Source of the DNA: UBA1067 sp050874585
GTDB lineage: Bacteria; Verrucomicrobiota; Kiritimatiellia; RFP12; UBA1067
NCBI GenBank assembly: GCA_050874585.1
Contig: JBNMKZ010000001.1
Location: forward strand, 1-64,000
DNA length: 64,000 bases
Direction: 5' to 3'
A program made the position numbers and the translations under genes. Below the pieces are notes generated by a model that was given only the letters and a program-made list of their open reading frames with translations, was not told the DNA's origin and searched no databases. Below, piece after piece: positions 49,157 through 57,337 of the stretch (within the stretch, counting starts at the first letter, position 1; every line of letters begins with the position of its first letter).

Positions 49157-49612
49157 TTAGACCCTCCTGCGCTTACGTGCACGGCAACCGTTGTGCGGAA
49201 CCGGCGTCGTATCGATAATCTGAGTGACGCGGATACCCGCGGCCTGAATCGCACGAACCGCACTCTCGCGGCCGGCGCCAGCGCCCTGCATCCGAACCTC
49301 ACACTCGTGCATGCCCTTGGCAACCGCCGTGCGGGCCGCATCCTGGGCGACCATCGTCGCGGCAAACGCCGTCGACTTGCGCGAACCCTTGAAACCAGCC
49401 TTGCCAGCCGAGCTCCACGAAATCACGCCACCACGCGCATCGGCAATCGAGACCTGCGTGTTGTTGAACGTGCTGCGGATGAACGCAATGCCAGCCGGAA
49501 TCGACTTGCCCGAACGCTTCTTGGCAGCGGCTTCACCTTCCGCCGCAGGAGCCGCAGCCGCTTCAGCGGCAGGCGTCACCGGGGCTTCCTCTTTCTTCAC
49601 TTCTTCGCTCAT
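49157..49612 (-). CDS. rpsK: Ribosomal protein S11 with Ala-rich N-terminal extension
   Basis: A 151-residue S11. The core is standard (GIAFIRSTFNNTQVSIADARGGVISWSSAGKAGFKGSRKSTAFAA, then GRESAVRAIQAAGIRVTQIIDTTPVPHNGCRARKRRRV). The first ~35 residues are an unusual acidic/Ala-Pro extension (EEVKKEEAPVTPAAEAAAAPAAEG) not found in typical S11 (about 125-130 residues). It lies 3 bp before rpsD and 13 bp after rpsM. Confidence 0.95.
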   Translation of the reverse strand: MSEEVKKEEAPVTPAAEAAAAPAAEGEAAAKKRSGKSIPAGIAFIRSTFNNTQVSIADARGGVISWSSAGKAGFKGSRKSTAFAATMVAQDAARTAVAKGMHECEVRMQGAGAGRESAVRAIQAAGIRVTQIIDTTPVPHNGCRARKRRRV

Positions 49613-49625
49613 TGGTTAAATCTCC

Positions 49626-50006
49626 TTAGCGAGCCGCCTGCTTGGGCATCGCGATCGACACGCGCTTGCCGCCCTTGCGTGTGCGCGCATTCGTCTTCGT
49701 ACGCTGTCCGCGAACCGGAAGGCCCTTCTTGTGGCGCGTGCCACGGTAGGACCCGATCTGGATCAGACGGCGGATGTTCTGCGCGACTTCACGGCGCAGG
49801 TCGCCCTCAACGCGGTAGTGATCCTGAATATAGGTCGTAATCGCGTGAATCTCATCCTGAGTGACGTCGTCCGCCTTCTTCATCGGATCGACTTTGCAAG
49901 CCGCCAAAACATCGTCAGCGAGTTTCGGCCCGATACCATGGATATAACGGAGGGCGAAGCGAATGTGCTTCTTGCCCGGAATATCCACACCCATCATTCT
50001 CGGCAT
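49626..50006 (-). CDS. rpsM: Ribosomal protein S13
   Basis: A 126-residue S13: MPRMMGVDIPGKKHIRFALRYIHGIGPKLADDVLAA at the N-terminus, LRREVAQNIRRLIQIGSYRGTRHKKGLPVRGQRTKTNARTRKG in the C-terminal half that contacts tRNA and the S13-L5 bridge. Length is normal. It follows rpmJ by 23 bp. Confidence 0.96.
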   Translation of the reverse strand: MPRMMGVDIPGKKHIRFALRYIHGIGPKLADDVLAACKVDPMKKADDVTQDEIHAITTYIQDHYRVEGDLRREVAQNIRRLIQIGSYRGTRHKKGLPVRGQRTKTNARTRKGGKRVSIAMPKQAAR

Positions 50007-50029
50007 AGTTGTTTTACCTCTTTACTTTC

Positions 50030-50143
50030 TCAGCCCTGACGCTGCTTATGGCGGGGGTTGGTGCAGATCACGCGCACCACGCCTTTGCGGCGAATGATGC
50101 GGCAGTTCTCGCAAATGCGACGAACGGAACTACGTACTTTCAT
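50030..50143 (-). CDS. rpmJ: Ribosomal protein L36
   Basis: A 37-residue protein: MKVRSSVRRICENCRIIRRKG then VVRVICTNPRHKQRQG. The zinc ribbon ligands C11, C14, C27 and H32 are all present, so this is the zinc-containing type of L36. Too short for many gene callers. First gene of the rpmJ-rpsM-rpsK-rpsD-rpoA-rplQ-rpsU operon, with a promoter 38 bp upstream. Confidence 0.96.
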   Translation of the reverse strand: MKVRSSVRRICENCRIIRRKGVVRVICTNPRHKQRQG

Positions 50144-50180
50144 TGTTATTTTACTCTTTTGAGTGGTCGAATGAGCGCAT

Positions 50181-50189
50181 ATTATACCA
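50181..50189 (-). promoter_or_regulatory. Extended -10 promoter of the alpha ribosomal operon
   Basis: TGGTATAAT on the minus strand (hexamer 50181-50186), followed by a leader of about 30 nt before the rpmJ ATG at 50143. Confidence 0.65.
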
Positions 50190-50292
50190 AAAAGTGCGCC
50201 GTTTGTGCAAGGGGTCGGCGAATTTTCCCTATTTTCGTCATGCGGGCACCCAAATGGCGCGGCAGAAATGGGCGAAGATTCCGCCCGCGCGC

Positions 50293-50330
50293 GAAAATGC
50301 GGGGGCTTGCCGTGACAAGCAAGCCCCGCA
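50293..50330 (-). terminator. Terminator after the metal ATPase gene
   Basis: On the minus strand TGCGGGGCTTGC pairs with GCAAGCCCCCGCA around TTGTCACG (one bulged C), followed by TTTTC. It ends the csoR-ATPase operon. Confidence 0.8.
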
Positions 50331-50342
50331 AATCGGCAACCG

Positions 50343-51995
50343 TCAGCGCAGGCGACGATCGTAGAGAAGTGCCGCGTTCAGCACGACCAGAATCGACCCG
50401 CCGTTATGGACAAGCGCACCGACAACGGGCGTCATGATGCCCAGCACGCCGAGCAGGACCGCGACGAAGTTGATGCTCATCGACAGCGTGATGTTGAAGC
50501 GAATCGTCCGCAGGCAAGCAAGCGCCAGCCGCTTCACATAGGCGACGGACGCAATGTCATCGTTCATGATGGCAATGTCACTCGCCTCCGCCGCGACATC
50601 AGTGCCAGCACCCGCCATGGCGATTCCAACATCGGCGTATTTCATCGCCGCCGCGTCGTTCACCCCGTCACCGACCATGGCAACGCGACGCCCGGCCGCC
50701 GTCAGCGACCGCACGGCCTCAACCTTCTCCTCGGGCAGGAGATCCGCACGAACCTCGCCAATTCCACAAGCAAAGGCGTACTTCTCAGCAATCTCGCGGT
50801 GATCGCCCGTCAAAAGGATGGACTTGACACCCAGTTCGGACAGCCGCCTGACCGTTGCGGGGGCCGTCTCGCGGAGCTCGTCCGCCACATCCATCTTCTC
50901 ACCCGCCAGAATGCGTCCGTCCGCATCGCGGGCCAGTGCGTTGGCCCACGTGCCCTTCGTAATCGTCCCCGTCTTGTCAAAGGTGACGGTGTTGACCGCG
51001 CCCATCCGCTCAAGTGCCTCGCCCGTCTTAATCAGAACACCGCGCTTCGTCGCCTGCCCAATCGCCGCCATGATTGAGGTCGGCGTCGCCAGGGCCAATG
51101 CGCACGGGCAGAACGTCACGAGCACCGTCACGGCACGCGTCAGGCTGTTGTGGAGCTCCACGCCCAGCGCCCAGTAACAGACGGCGAACGTAACGACGGC
51201 AACACCAAGAGCCGAGGGGACGAGAATGGCCGCCCAACGGTCCGCCAGCCGCTGCATGGGAGCCTTGTGGTTGTTCGCCTCATTGACAAGTCGGACAATC
51301 TTCGCAAGGCTGGTGTCCGCACCAACCGCCGTCGCCCGAATCTCAATCTGGCCGTAGCGGTTCAGCGTTCCCGTGAACACGCGGTCACCCACCACCTTCC
51401 GGACAGGAAGCGATTCGCCCGTCACAATCGACTGGTCGACCGTCGTCTCGCCCTTCGTCACGATGCCATCGCAAGGGAAGGACTCCCCGGGGCGCACCGA
51501 AACGACCGTCCCGACGGAAATGTCCTTGCGGACGGCGTCCTTCAGCCGAATCAGTGCCTTGACACCCTTTGAGGCCCGTCCAACCGTGAAATCCTCCAGT
51601 TTCTCGCCAATCGCCATGATGAACGCCACTTCGCCAGCGGCAAAGAACTCGCCAATCGCCAGCGCGGCAATCATGGCCATCGTGATGAGAAGAGCCGACG
51701 TAATCCTGTGGTTCACGAGAAGCGTCCGAATGGCCTGGTAGGCAATCGGCAATCCGCACAGAAGGACGGCAATCAGCGCCGGATCCCACCAGGGCGAGGC
51801 CTCACCACAGCCCATGCCGCCCGCCTTCACGTGGACTATCAACCCCATCAGCACACAGGCACCGCTGATGACGATCGTTCGCCAGGACTCCAGACGCTCG
51901 CACAAGCGGGCGATCTTGGCATCCACACGCGCCCAGCCCGTCTTTTCCTCCTCAAGGTGACACGCGCCACCGCCGCCGCAACAACAGCAACCCAT
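50343..51995 (-). CDS. P1B-type heavy-metal ATPase (short, probable Cu exporter)
   Basis: A 550-residue P-type ATPase. It begins MGCCCCGGGGACH, a Cys run in place of the usual HMA domain. Membrane segments lie at about 42-60, 72-92, 98-135 and again at about 270-320 and 490-545. Key motifs: TGES (actuator), CPCALALATPT (metal-binding CPC), TFDKTGTITKG (phosphorylation Asp), LTGDH and VGDGVNDAAAM. It is shorter than most CopA/ZntA proteins (700-800). The last helices (GALVHNGGSILVVLNAALL) do not decide the metal, but the upstream regulator is a CsoR with a copper-type C-H-C set, so Cu(I) export is the best inference. ATG 51995 gives the Cys-rich start. Confidence 0.88.
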   Translation of the reverse strand: MGCCCCGGGGACHLEEEKTGWARVDAKIARLCERLESWRTIVISGACVLMGLIVHVKAGGMGCGEASPWWDPALIAVLLCGLPIAYQAIRTLLVNHRITSALLITMAMIAALAIGEFFAAGEVAFIMAIGEKLEDFTVGRASKGVKALIRLKDAVRKDISVGTVVSVRPGESFPCDGIVTKGETTVDQSIVTGESLPVRKVVGDRVFTGTLNRYGQIEIRATAVGADTSLAKIVRLVNEANNHKAPMQRLADRWAAILVPSALGVAVVTFAVCYWALGVELHNSLTRAVTVLVTFCPCALALATPTSIMAAIGQATKRGVLIKTGEALERMGAVNTVTFDKTGTITKGTWANALARDADGRILAGEKMDVADELRETAPATVRRLSELGVKSILLTGDHREIAEKYAFACGIGEVRADLLPEEKVEAVRSLTAAGRRVAMVGDGVNDAAAMKYADVGIAMAGAGTDVAAEASDIAIMNDDIASVAYVKRLALACLRTIRFNITLSMSINFVAVLLGVLGIMTPVVGALVHNGGSILVVLNAALLYDRRLR

Positions 51996-52008
51996 TGCCC
52001 GCCCCCAA

Positions 52009-52287
52009 TCACTTGATGCCGACGTACTGCTCAAGGGAATCGGTGAAGTTGTCGATCGCCTCATCGGCGTGACCCTCCTCAATTCCCTTACGGACGCAGT
52101 GCCCGAGATGTCCCTCAAGAATCAACAGCCCGATGCGATGCAGGGCCGCATCCGCCGCGTTGATCTGAATCATGATGTCCTCGCACTTCGCCGCGTCATC
52201 CTCAACCATCCGCCGAATCGCGGCAATCTGCCCCATGACGCGATTGAGGCGGATGACGAGTTTCTTCTGGTCATAACAGTCTTTCAT
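52009..52287 (-). CDS. csoR: CsoR-type copper-sensing repressor (DUF156)
   Basis: A 92-residue all-helical repressor. LVIRLNRVMGQIAAIRRMVEDDAAKCEDIMIQINAA is the DUF156 core. The ligand set is C, then H 25 residues later, then C 29 residues later (KCEDI ... EGHLGHC), which equals the Cys36-His61-Cys65 spacing of copper sensor CsoR and differs from nickel- or formaldehyde-sensing relatives. ATG 52287 with AAGGA is preferred to ATG 52302. It lies 13 bp before the P-type ATPase gene and its promoter overlaps an A/T-G-tract palindrome, so it probably represses both genes until Cu(I) rises. Confidence 0.88.
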   Translation of the reverse strand: MKDCYDQKKLVIRLNRVMGQIAAIRRMVEDDAAKCEDIMIQINAADAALHRIGLLILEGHLGHCVRKGIEEGHADEAIDNFTDSLEQYVGIK

Positions 52288-52328
52288 GTCGTTCCTTTCC
52301 ATTGTCCCTTCAAGTGGGAACGGCGCAT

Positions 52329-52358
52329 ATTATACTATAGGGGGGTATAGTATGTCAA
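52329..52358 (-). promoter_or_regulatory. csoR promoter with CsoR-type operator
   Basis: On the minus strand TTGACA (52353-52358) and TATAAT (52329-52334) are 18 bp apart. The spacer is a perfect palindrome, ATACTATA-CCCCCC-TATAGTAT (52332-52353), the A/T-flanked G/C-tract form known for CsoR/FrmR-family operators. Bound repressor would cover both promoter boxes. Confidence 0.85.
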
Positions 52359-52384
52359 TAGGACGAAGTCGTGCGGTAGAGGGG

Positions 52385-52422
52385 AAAAAGAAAGGGCCGC
52401 CCCGAACCCGGGACGACCCTTT
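52385..52422 (-). terminator. Terminator after rplU-rpmA
   Basis: On the minus strand AAAGGGTCGTCCCGG pairs with CCGGGGCGGCCCTTT-type sequence (AAAGGG/CCCTTT ends, loop near GTTCG), followed by CTTTTT; 21 bp after the rpmA stop. Confidence 0.75.
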
Positions 52423-52442
52423 GCCTCTTTGTCGGAGGGGAC

Positions 52443-52679
52443 TTAGCCCTCGACAATCGTGACGACCTTGCCGTCCTTGATGAACTTCACCTTGCCGTCC
52501 TTAAGGGCGAAGAGGGTGAAATCACGGCCCTGGCCGACGTTCTTGCCGGGGTGGATCTTCGTGCCGCGCTGGCGAACGATGATCGAACCGACGGTGAGCT
52601 TCTGCCCGTCATAGGCCTTGACACCGAGGTACTTCGGATTGGAATCGCGACCGTTACGCGCTGATGCGGATGTTGCCAT
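52443..52679 (-). CDS. rpmA: Ribosomal protein L27
   Basis: A 78-residue L27: NGRDSNPKYLGVKAYDGQKLTVGSIIVRQRGTKIHPGKNVGQGRDFTLFALKDG. The usual N-terminal AHKKG is replaced by MATSASARNGRDS, so the tail that reaches the peptidyl transferase centre is shorter and less basic than in E. coli. It follows rplU by 12 bp. Confidence 0.93.
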   Translation of the reverse strand: MATSASARNGRDSNPKYLGVKAYDGQKLTVGSIIVRQRGTKIHPGKNVGQGRDFTLFALKDGKVKFIKDGKVVTIVEG

Positions 52680-52691
52680 TTCGATTCCTCC

Positions 52692-53006
52692 TTAGGCGAT
52701 TGCCTTGACCGTTGCCACGGTGATGGACTGACGATGACCAACCAGACGACGCGAACCTTTCCGGCGCTTCGCCTTGAAGTTGAGAACCTTCTTGCCGCGC
52801 TTGACACCATCAACGGTCAGCGTGACCTTGGCACCCTCCACATAGGGGGCTCCGACCTTCAGGGTCGTCCCGTCGGAAACGGCGCAAACCGTATCCAGAA
52901 CGGCATCCTGACCCGCCTCGACCGCGATCTTTTCAATCTCGATCTTATCACCGACGTGAACAAGCGTCTGCTTGCCGCCGGTCTCGAGAACAGCGTATGC
53001 TTCCAT
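52692..53006 (-). CDS. rplU: Ribosomal protein L21
   Basis: A 104-residue L21: MEAYAVLETGGKQTLVHVGDKIEIEKI, GAPYVEGAKVTLTVDGVKRGKKVLNFKAKRRKGSRRLVGHRQSITVATV. Length and the basic KAKRRKGSRR loop are typical. First gene of rplU-rpmA; a -10 like GATATACT lies upstream at about 53071-53076 on the minus strand. Confidence 0.95.
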   Translation of the reverse strand: MEAYAVLETGGKQTLVHVGDKIEIEKIAVEAGQDAVLDTVCAVSDGTTLKVGAPYVEGAKVTLTVDGVKRGKKVLNFKAKRRKGSRRLVGHRQSITVATVKAIA

Positions 53007-53158
53007 TTTCTAACCTTTTCTTTCCGTCTTCCTTGTGGAGACCCATTCCCCACGAAAGACTGGAAGCGTATAGTATATCTGATTTCGTCCCAAACTGTCA
53101 ATCCCCCCCCACCCACCCACGAACTGGAGGAAGGGGATTGCGCACTTAAAGTACAGAG

Positions 53159-53809
53159 TTAATTATCGCCATTAAGCTTCGCCATCTGTTGGAAGTCGCG
53201 CTCGACCTGCTCGTTGGTGACGAACCGAATGGCGCGCCAACCGGCGGCCTCCGCCCCACCGACATTCGCCTCCACATCATCGACGAAGACGAGTTCGGAC
53301 GCAGGCAGGCAGATTCGCATCCTCAGCAGCTCGTAAATCTCGTGCTGGGGCTTGTACAACCCAACTTCACCGGAAATCACCAGCGCATCGCCAAGTTCAA
53401 TGAAATCCGCAAAATGCTGACGGAAAAGCGGCGCGAACTCGGGGGACATATTGGTCAGGATGCCAATGCGGTAGCCCGCAGCCTTCAGCTCCCGCATCCA
53501 GGCAAGCGTACGCTCGTTACGATAGAGCCAGCTCGAACGATCAACCTCGGCAATCCGATTGAGGTCCGTGGATGAAATCGTCAGCCCGGCATCCGCCCAA
53601 ATCTTGGCGTACATCTCCGCAAGCGTGAAGAACCCCGCGTCATGTTGGCAACGATACCGCGCAAAGCCCTTCTCTATCACATCCCATGAAATGCCGAGCG
53701 AATCGGTCAGGGGGCGCAACCGCTCCGGCATCACCGATGTCGTCATCACTCCACCAAAGTCAAAGACAACCGCGCCAATATGCGAATCTTTCTCAAGGTT
53801 CCGTTCCAT
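53159..53809 (-). CDS. HAD-superfamily hydrolase
   Basis: A 216-residue HAD phosphatase-like protein. Motif I is AVVFDFGGVMTTS (Asp nucleophile kept; the second Asp is replaced by Gly, as in YihX/epoxide-hydrolase-like HADs), motif II GILTNMSPEF, motif III KPQHEIYELL and motif IV LVFVDDVEANVGGAEAAGW. A helical cap lies between I and II. The small phosphorylated substrate is unknown. ATG 53809 has GAGGAGG. It is 22 bp after the potassium transporter gene. Confidence 0.88.
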   Translation of the reverse strand: MERNLEKDSHIGAVVFDFGGVMTTSVMPERLRPLTDSLGISWDVIEKGFARYRCQHDAGFFTLAEMYAKIWADAGLTISSTDLNRIAEVDRSSWLYRNERTLAWMRELKAAGYRIGILTNMSPEFAPLFRQHFADFIELGDALVISGEVGLYKPQHEIYELLRMRICLPASELVFVDDVEANVGGAEAAGWRAIRFVTNEQVERDFQQMAKLNGDN

Positions 53810-53831
53810 CTCACCAATCCTCCTCGACTGT

Positions 53832-55145
53832 TCAGCCAATGACAAGTTCCTCACTCGGATAGCGCACCCGGCTGTGCGATTCCCTGTCGCCAATCATCAT
53901 GACGACCGTCAATGCGCCCAGTCGCCCAATCAGCATCGCCACCATGATGACGCACTTCCCCGCTGTCGAAAGCCGCGCCGTCGTATCGCCCATCGACAGT
54001 CCCGTCGTCGTAATTGCCGAGACCGCCTCGAAGAAAAGCGCATCGGATGCAATGCCCGAATCGCCCTCCGTCACAAGCAGCGCACCAATCACGCAGACAG
54101 TCAGCGCAATCAGGGCCATGAAAATGACGAGCGCCTCACGAACAATGTCAGTCGGGACGACGCGGCGATAGACCACCGTCTCCGATTCGCCGCGACACAT
54201 GGCCAGCAGCGTGTAAATCAAGACCGCCAATGTCGTCACCTTGATGCCAGCAGCGGCCGAACCGGGCGCACCTCCAATGAACATCAGGTTCGCGTAGATG
54301 AGCCGCGTCAAGGGACTCAAGTCCTCCGTCGGCACCACGCAAAATCCGCAAGTCCGCGGCGTCACCGCCTGGTAGAAGCCGACCCAAAGCTTTTCGCCCA
54401 GAGCAAAGCCCTTCAAGGCCCCATTCCATTCCAAGGCAAGAAAGACCCCAAAGGCAATCAACAGCAAGTAAAGGGACATCCGCAGGACAACCTTCGTGTG
54501 CAAGGTCAGCCGCCCCCGCCCACCGGACGTCCGCCGCAGGAACTTGAATGTGCACAGATTGTAGATAACAAGAAAGCCGATGCCACCGAGAATGGCTTCC
54601 ACCGCCAGCGTCAGGATGACGAATGGATCGGACGCAAAACAGGCAATCGAATCAGTCCGCAAGCCGAACCCGGCGTTGCAGAAACTCATAATGGAATAGT
54701 AGATGCTTTGGTAGACATCATGCAGGCTAAAGTAGAGGGCCACCGCACCAGCCGTCTCAATCACGAGCATCGAGCCGACAACCCAGCAAATCAGGCCTCG
54801 AAGCCCCTGAACTTCAGCAACACCGTAGGCGTTCATCAGCGAGAACTCACGCGTCAGCGAAAGCCGCCGTCCAACGGCAATCATCAGGAACGTGCCGAAA
54901 GTCATCAGCCCAAGACATCCGACCTCAGCCAGCACCAACAGAACAATCTGCCCAACTCGCGAATACTCAAGCGCAATGTCGACCGAGCAAAGCCCCGTCA
55001 CGCAGACCGCCGAACACGAGGTAAAGAGCGCCGTCATCGGGTCGCCCCACGTGTGTGCGACACGCGCCCACGGACTGCATAGCAAAATCGCGCCGACAAG
55101 AATCAGCGCGACAAAACCGAGGGCAACCGAACAGCGGTTCCTCAC
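53832..55145 (-). CDS. TrkH/KtrB-type potassium uptake protein
   Basis: A 437-residue membrane protein with the four-fold M1-P-M2 organisation. Selectivity loops are visible: SAVCVTGLCSVD, FCNAGFGL, VTPRTCGFC and AITTTGLSMGD, each with the K+-filter Gly. About ten membrane segments. It imports potassium (or sodium/potassium), normally with a TrkA/KtrA RCK subunit, which is not in the window. GTG 55145 is chosen: it overlaps the tatC stop (GTGA) and has AAGGAG upstream. Confidence 0.9.
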   Translation of the reverse strand: MRNRCSVALGFVALILVGAILLCSPWARVAHTWGDPMTALFTSCSAVCVTGLCSVDIALEYSRVGQIVLLVLAEVGCLGLMTFGTFLMIAVGRRLSLTREFSLMNAYGVAEVQGLRGLICWVVGSMLVIETAGAVALYFSLHDVYQSIYYSIMSFCNAGFGLRTDSIACFASDPFVILTLAVEAILGGIGFLVIYNLCTFKFLRRTSGGRGRLTLHTKVVLRMSLYLLLIAFGVFLALEWNGALKGFALGEKLWVGFYQAVTPRTCGFCVVPTEDLSPLTRLIYANLMFIGGAPGSAAAGIKVTTLAVLIYTLLAMCRGESETVVYRRVVPTDIVREALVIFMALIALTVCVIGALLVTEGDSGIASDALFFEAVSAITTTGLSMGDTTARLSTAGKCVIMVAMLIGRLGALTVVMMIGDRESHSRVRYPSEELVIG

Positions 55146-55888
55146 GCCTTCTCCTTCAGCCAAATCGCCCAAATCGACAGTTCATAGAGCAGGCAAAGCG
55201 GAAGGGCCATGATAATCTGGCTCATGGGGTCGGGCGGCGTCAGGAACATCGCGAGCGCAAACGCCATCACGACCGCAATGCGCCGCTTGGCACGAAGCCC
55301 CGCGCTGGTGACGATGCCGAACCAGCCAAGCACGAACAGCACGAGCGGCATCTGAAAGACCATGCCGAACGCAATGACGGTCTTCAGCACAATGGAAATG
55401 TAGCCTTCTATCCGGATTGTCGTCACGGGTAGGCCCACCCACGCGTTGATGGACTGGAAGGCCGTCACCACGAGCGGCAGGGTCTTCTCGTAGGCCAATC
55501 CCACACCCACCGTGAAAAGCGCCGTCCCCGAGACGAGAATCGACATCAGGACAAACTTCTCCCGTCTCGTCAGGGCTGGAAAGACAAAGCGGAGGATGGA
55601 GTAGACGATAAACGGGAATGCAAGCGCTGTCCCACCCCAAACGGCAATGGACATCATCGTCGAGAACCCGCTCGTCAGGTCAAGGCCCTGAAGCATTTCC
55701 TCACTCGTCGCCGCCGGACTCTTCAGCCACTGCAAGATCTGCGGGGAGAAGACACCTGCGACAACGACACAAATCGCCCACGAAATCGCCGCGAACACGA
55801 GCATGTCGCGCAAGGCGAGAAGATGCTCCAGCAGAGGGCGCGGCGGATCGTTGCGCTGGTCAGGATTCGCGATGTGGGGAATCTTCAT
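55142..55888 (-). CDS. tatC: Twin-arginine translocase subunit TatC
   Basis: A 248-residue inner-membrane protein with six membrane segments. LLEHLLALRDMLVFAAISWAICV is the conserved first cytoplasmic region and helix (consensus HLxELRxR reads HLLALRD), AVWGGTALAFPFIVYSILRFVFPALTRREK and MVFQMPLVLFVLGWFGIV follow, then MFLTPPDPMSQIIMALPLCLLYE, which contains the typical T-P-D-P motif. It recognises twin-arginine signal peptides together with TatB. It overlaps the tatB-like gene by 29 bp. Confidence 0.95.
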   Translation of the reverse strand: MKIPHIANPDQRNDPPRPLLEHLLALRDMLVFAAISWAICVVVAGVFSPQILQWLKSPAATSEEMLQGLDLTSGFSTMMSIAVWGGTALAFPFIVYSILRFVFPALTRREKFVLMSILVSGTALFTVGVGLAYEKTLPLVVTAFQSINAWVGLPVTTIRIEGYISIVLKTVIAFGMVFQMPLVLFVLGWFGIVTSAGLRAKRRIAVVMAFALAMFLTPPDPMSQIIMALPLCLLYELSIWAIWLKEKA

Positions 55889-56189
55889 GGTCTATCGCCT
55901 GCGGCTCGGCCGAAGCCTCGTTGCCGTCTATCTTGAACGCATCCTGTGCAGCCTGCTCGACATCCTGCGCCGCCCGTCCGGCCTCCCGGGCCGCACGGGA
56001 GAACTCCGAATCCATGTCCAGGAGCTGCCGCTTGAAATTTTCCGCAGCGCGGCGGAACCGCGCATAGTACTGCCCGAACTTGCGCGCCACTTCGGGCAAG
56101 CGCTTCGGCCCGACGACAATAAGAATGACGGCGAGCAGGACAAGCCACTCGCCGGCACCCGCATCGCTGAAGATAAACGCAAGCGTCAT
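55860..56189 (-). CDS. tatB: Twin-arginine translocase subunit TatA/TatB (TatB-like)
   Basis: A 109-residue protein with one N-terminal membrane helix (GEWLVLLAVILIVVGPKRLPEV), the Tat hinge motif G-P-x-R-L-P, and a long amphipathic helix followed by a charged tail (LLDMDSEFSRAAREAGRAAQDVEQ), as in TatB. TatB sits with TatC as receptor, TatA forms the channel; which role this single protein plays is not certain since no separate TatA is nearby. It lies between pal and tatC. Confidence 0.85.
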   Translation of the reverse strand: MTLAFIFSDAGAGEWLVLLAVILIVVGPKRLPEVARKFGQYYARFRRAAENFKRQLLDMDSEFSRAAREAGRAAQDVEQAAQDAFKIDGNEASAEPQAIDHEDSPHRES

Positions 56190-56204
56190 CGGCAGCGACG
56201 GACT

Positions 56205-56780
56205 TTACTTCGCCTGGTAGATGACGAACTCACCGCGGCGGTTCTTCGCCCACGCCGATTCGTCATGACCCTCAACGGCCGGACGCTCCTCGCCGTTGCT
56301 CCGCGTCTGAATGCGGTCGGGCGAGATGCCGTTCTGCACCAAATAGCCGCGCAGGATAATCGCACGGTTTTCACCAAGGGACATGTTGTACTCGTTGGAG
56401 CCGCGCTCGTCGCAGTTGCCCTCAATGACAACCACGCGGTCGGTCTTCTCGGAGAGGTGCTGCGTCACCGCGTCAATTTTCGAAATCTCGCCCGAGGGGA
56501 CGACCGTCGAGTCAAAGCCGAAATAGACAGGCTCGAAGGCAACGTCCGTGCACTTTGCGTAGATGTCCTCAAAGCGGCGCTCACCCGCGTCGGAAATGGA
56601 ACCGGACTGCGCCTGCGAAATCGCATCGTCGTCGCTCGTCGAAATATCCGACACCTGGGCAGAATCGTCAGCCCCCGCACCAGCGCCGCCCGCGCCCTTG
56701 CTCGCCTTGTCATACTTGCATCCCGTCGTCGCGAATGCGAGCGAAACAGCCAAAACTGCCATAACTGTCGTGAACTTCAT
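56205..56780 (-). CDS. pal: Peptidoglycan-associated lipoprotein Pal
   Basis: A 191-residue outer-membrane lipoprotein. Signal peptide with lipobox FATTGC (acylated Cys at about residue 21), then a flexible Gly/Ala/Ser/Asp linker (about 25-70), then the OmpA-like domain: VYFGFDSTVVPSGEISKIDAVTQHL, VVVIEGNCDERGSNEYNMSLGENRAIILRGYL, where Asp and Arg bind diaminopimelate of peptidoglycan. Evidence for a Gram-negative envelope. Tol genes are not in the window; tatB-tatC follow. Confidence 0.93.
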   Translation of the reverse strand: MKFTTVMAVLAVSLAFATTGCKYDKASKGAGGAGAGADDSAQVSDISTSDDDAISQAQSGSISDAGERRFEDIYAKCTDVAFEPVYFGFDSTVVPSGEISKIDAVTQHLSEKTDRVVVIEGNCDERGSNEYNMSLGENRAIILRGYLVQNGISPDRIQTRSNGEERPAVEGHDESAWAKNRRGEFVIYQAK

Positions 56781-57076
56781 TGCCTGATCTCCTTATTACT
56801 GGAAATTATTTGCGTATATGATACCGAATCCCCCGTTGAAAATCAAGGGGGAAAATACCCGCAGCAACATTCGTGAACGTCCATGGGGGAAGACGATCAA
56901 TCTCCGTCTTCACGCGGCAGTTTTGGACTGGGCACACCCCCCAAAAAAGCCGCGACGATCCCCTTTTCGCCGCGCAAGGAATGGATGACATTCAAGCCGA
57001 AGAAACATTTACTCCTCATTTTCTCACATTTCGAGGCAATTTTGGCGACATTTTGATTTTGGCCGAATTTCCACCG
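56781..57076. other. Non-coding gap between pal and the HU-like gene promoter
   Basis: About 300 bp. On the minus strand a possible -10 (TATCATATAC, about 56815-56824) precedes pal by a leader with AAGGAGA. The remainder (56850-57076) shows no gene, repeat array or tRNA. Confidence 0.4.
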
Positions 57077-57106
57077 TTGACAGCGGCGACTCGGATTTGT
57101 TAAAGT
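57077..57106 (+). promoter_or_regulatory. Promoter for the structured leader and HU-like gene
   Basis: TTGACA at 57077-57082 and TAAAGT at 57101-57106, 18 bp apart. Transcription would start near 57113, at the foot of the first hairpin of the leader. Confidence 0.55.
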
Positions 57107-57112
57107 ATTCTT

Positions 57113-57290
57113 GTCGACCGCGATGGATCCGTAGTGATCCGGTCGACGCCTGAGGGCTCTGCGGGTCTCCTTATATTGACTCCGCCGCGAGAGCCGCTCC
57201 CCTTCTGTGAAAGGGCGGGCAAGGGTTTCACGGGGTGTTTTCCGGCGCGTACGAGAGCCGCCTTTGGGCCTCCGCGAACCGGGTTAGATG
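57113..57290 (+). ncRNA. Candidate structured leader RNA or small RNA upstream of the HU-like gene
   Basis: Three hairpins can be drawn by eye: GTCGACC/GGTCGAC with an inner GGATC/GATCC (57113-57147); GGCTCT/AGAGCC (57155-57195); and CCCC...GTGAAA/TTTCACGGGG (57199-57235). A less certain structure with CCGG ends follows to about 57282. About 45 nt then separate it from the HU-like start codon. It does not show the landmarks of RNase P, SRP or tmRNA. A cis-regulatory leader and an independent small RNA are both possible. Confidence 0.4.
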
Positions 57291-57337
57291 AATCAAAATA
57301 GTTGAAGAACAAGAAAATCATTAGAAGGAAGATTAGT

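Noticed and set aside
57113..57290. RNase P, SRP or 6S RNA for the structured segment
   Set aside because: I found no GAGGAAAGTCC-type core, no SRP GGAA-tetraloop domain and no single long closing stem of 6S RNA.
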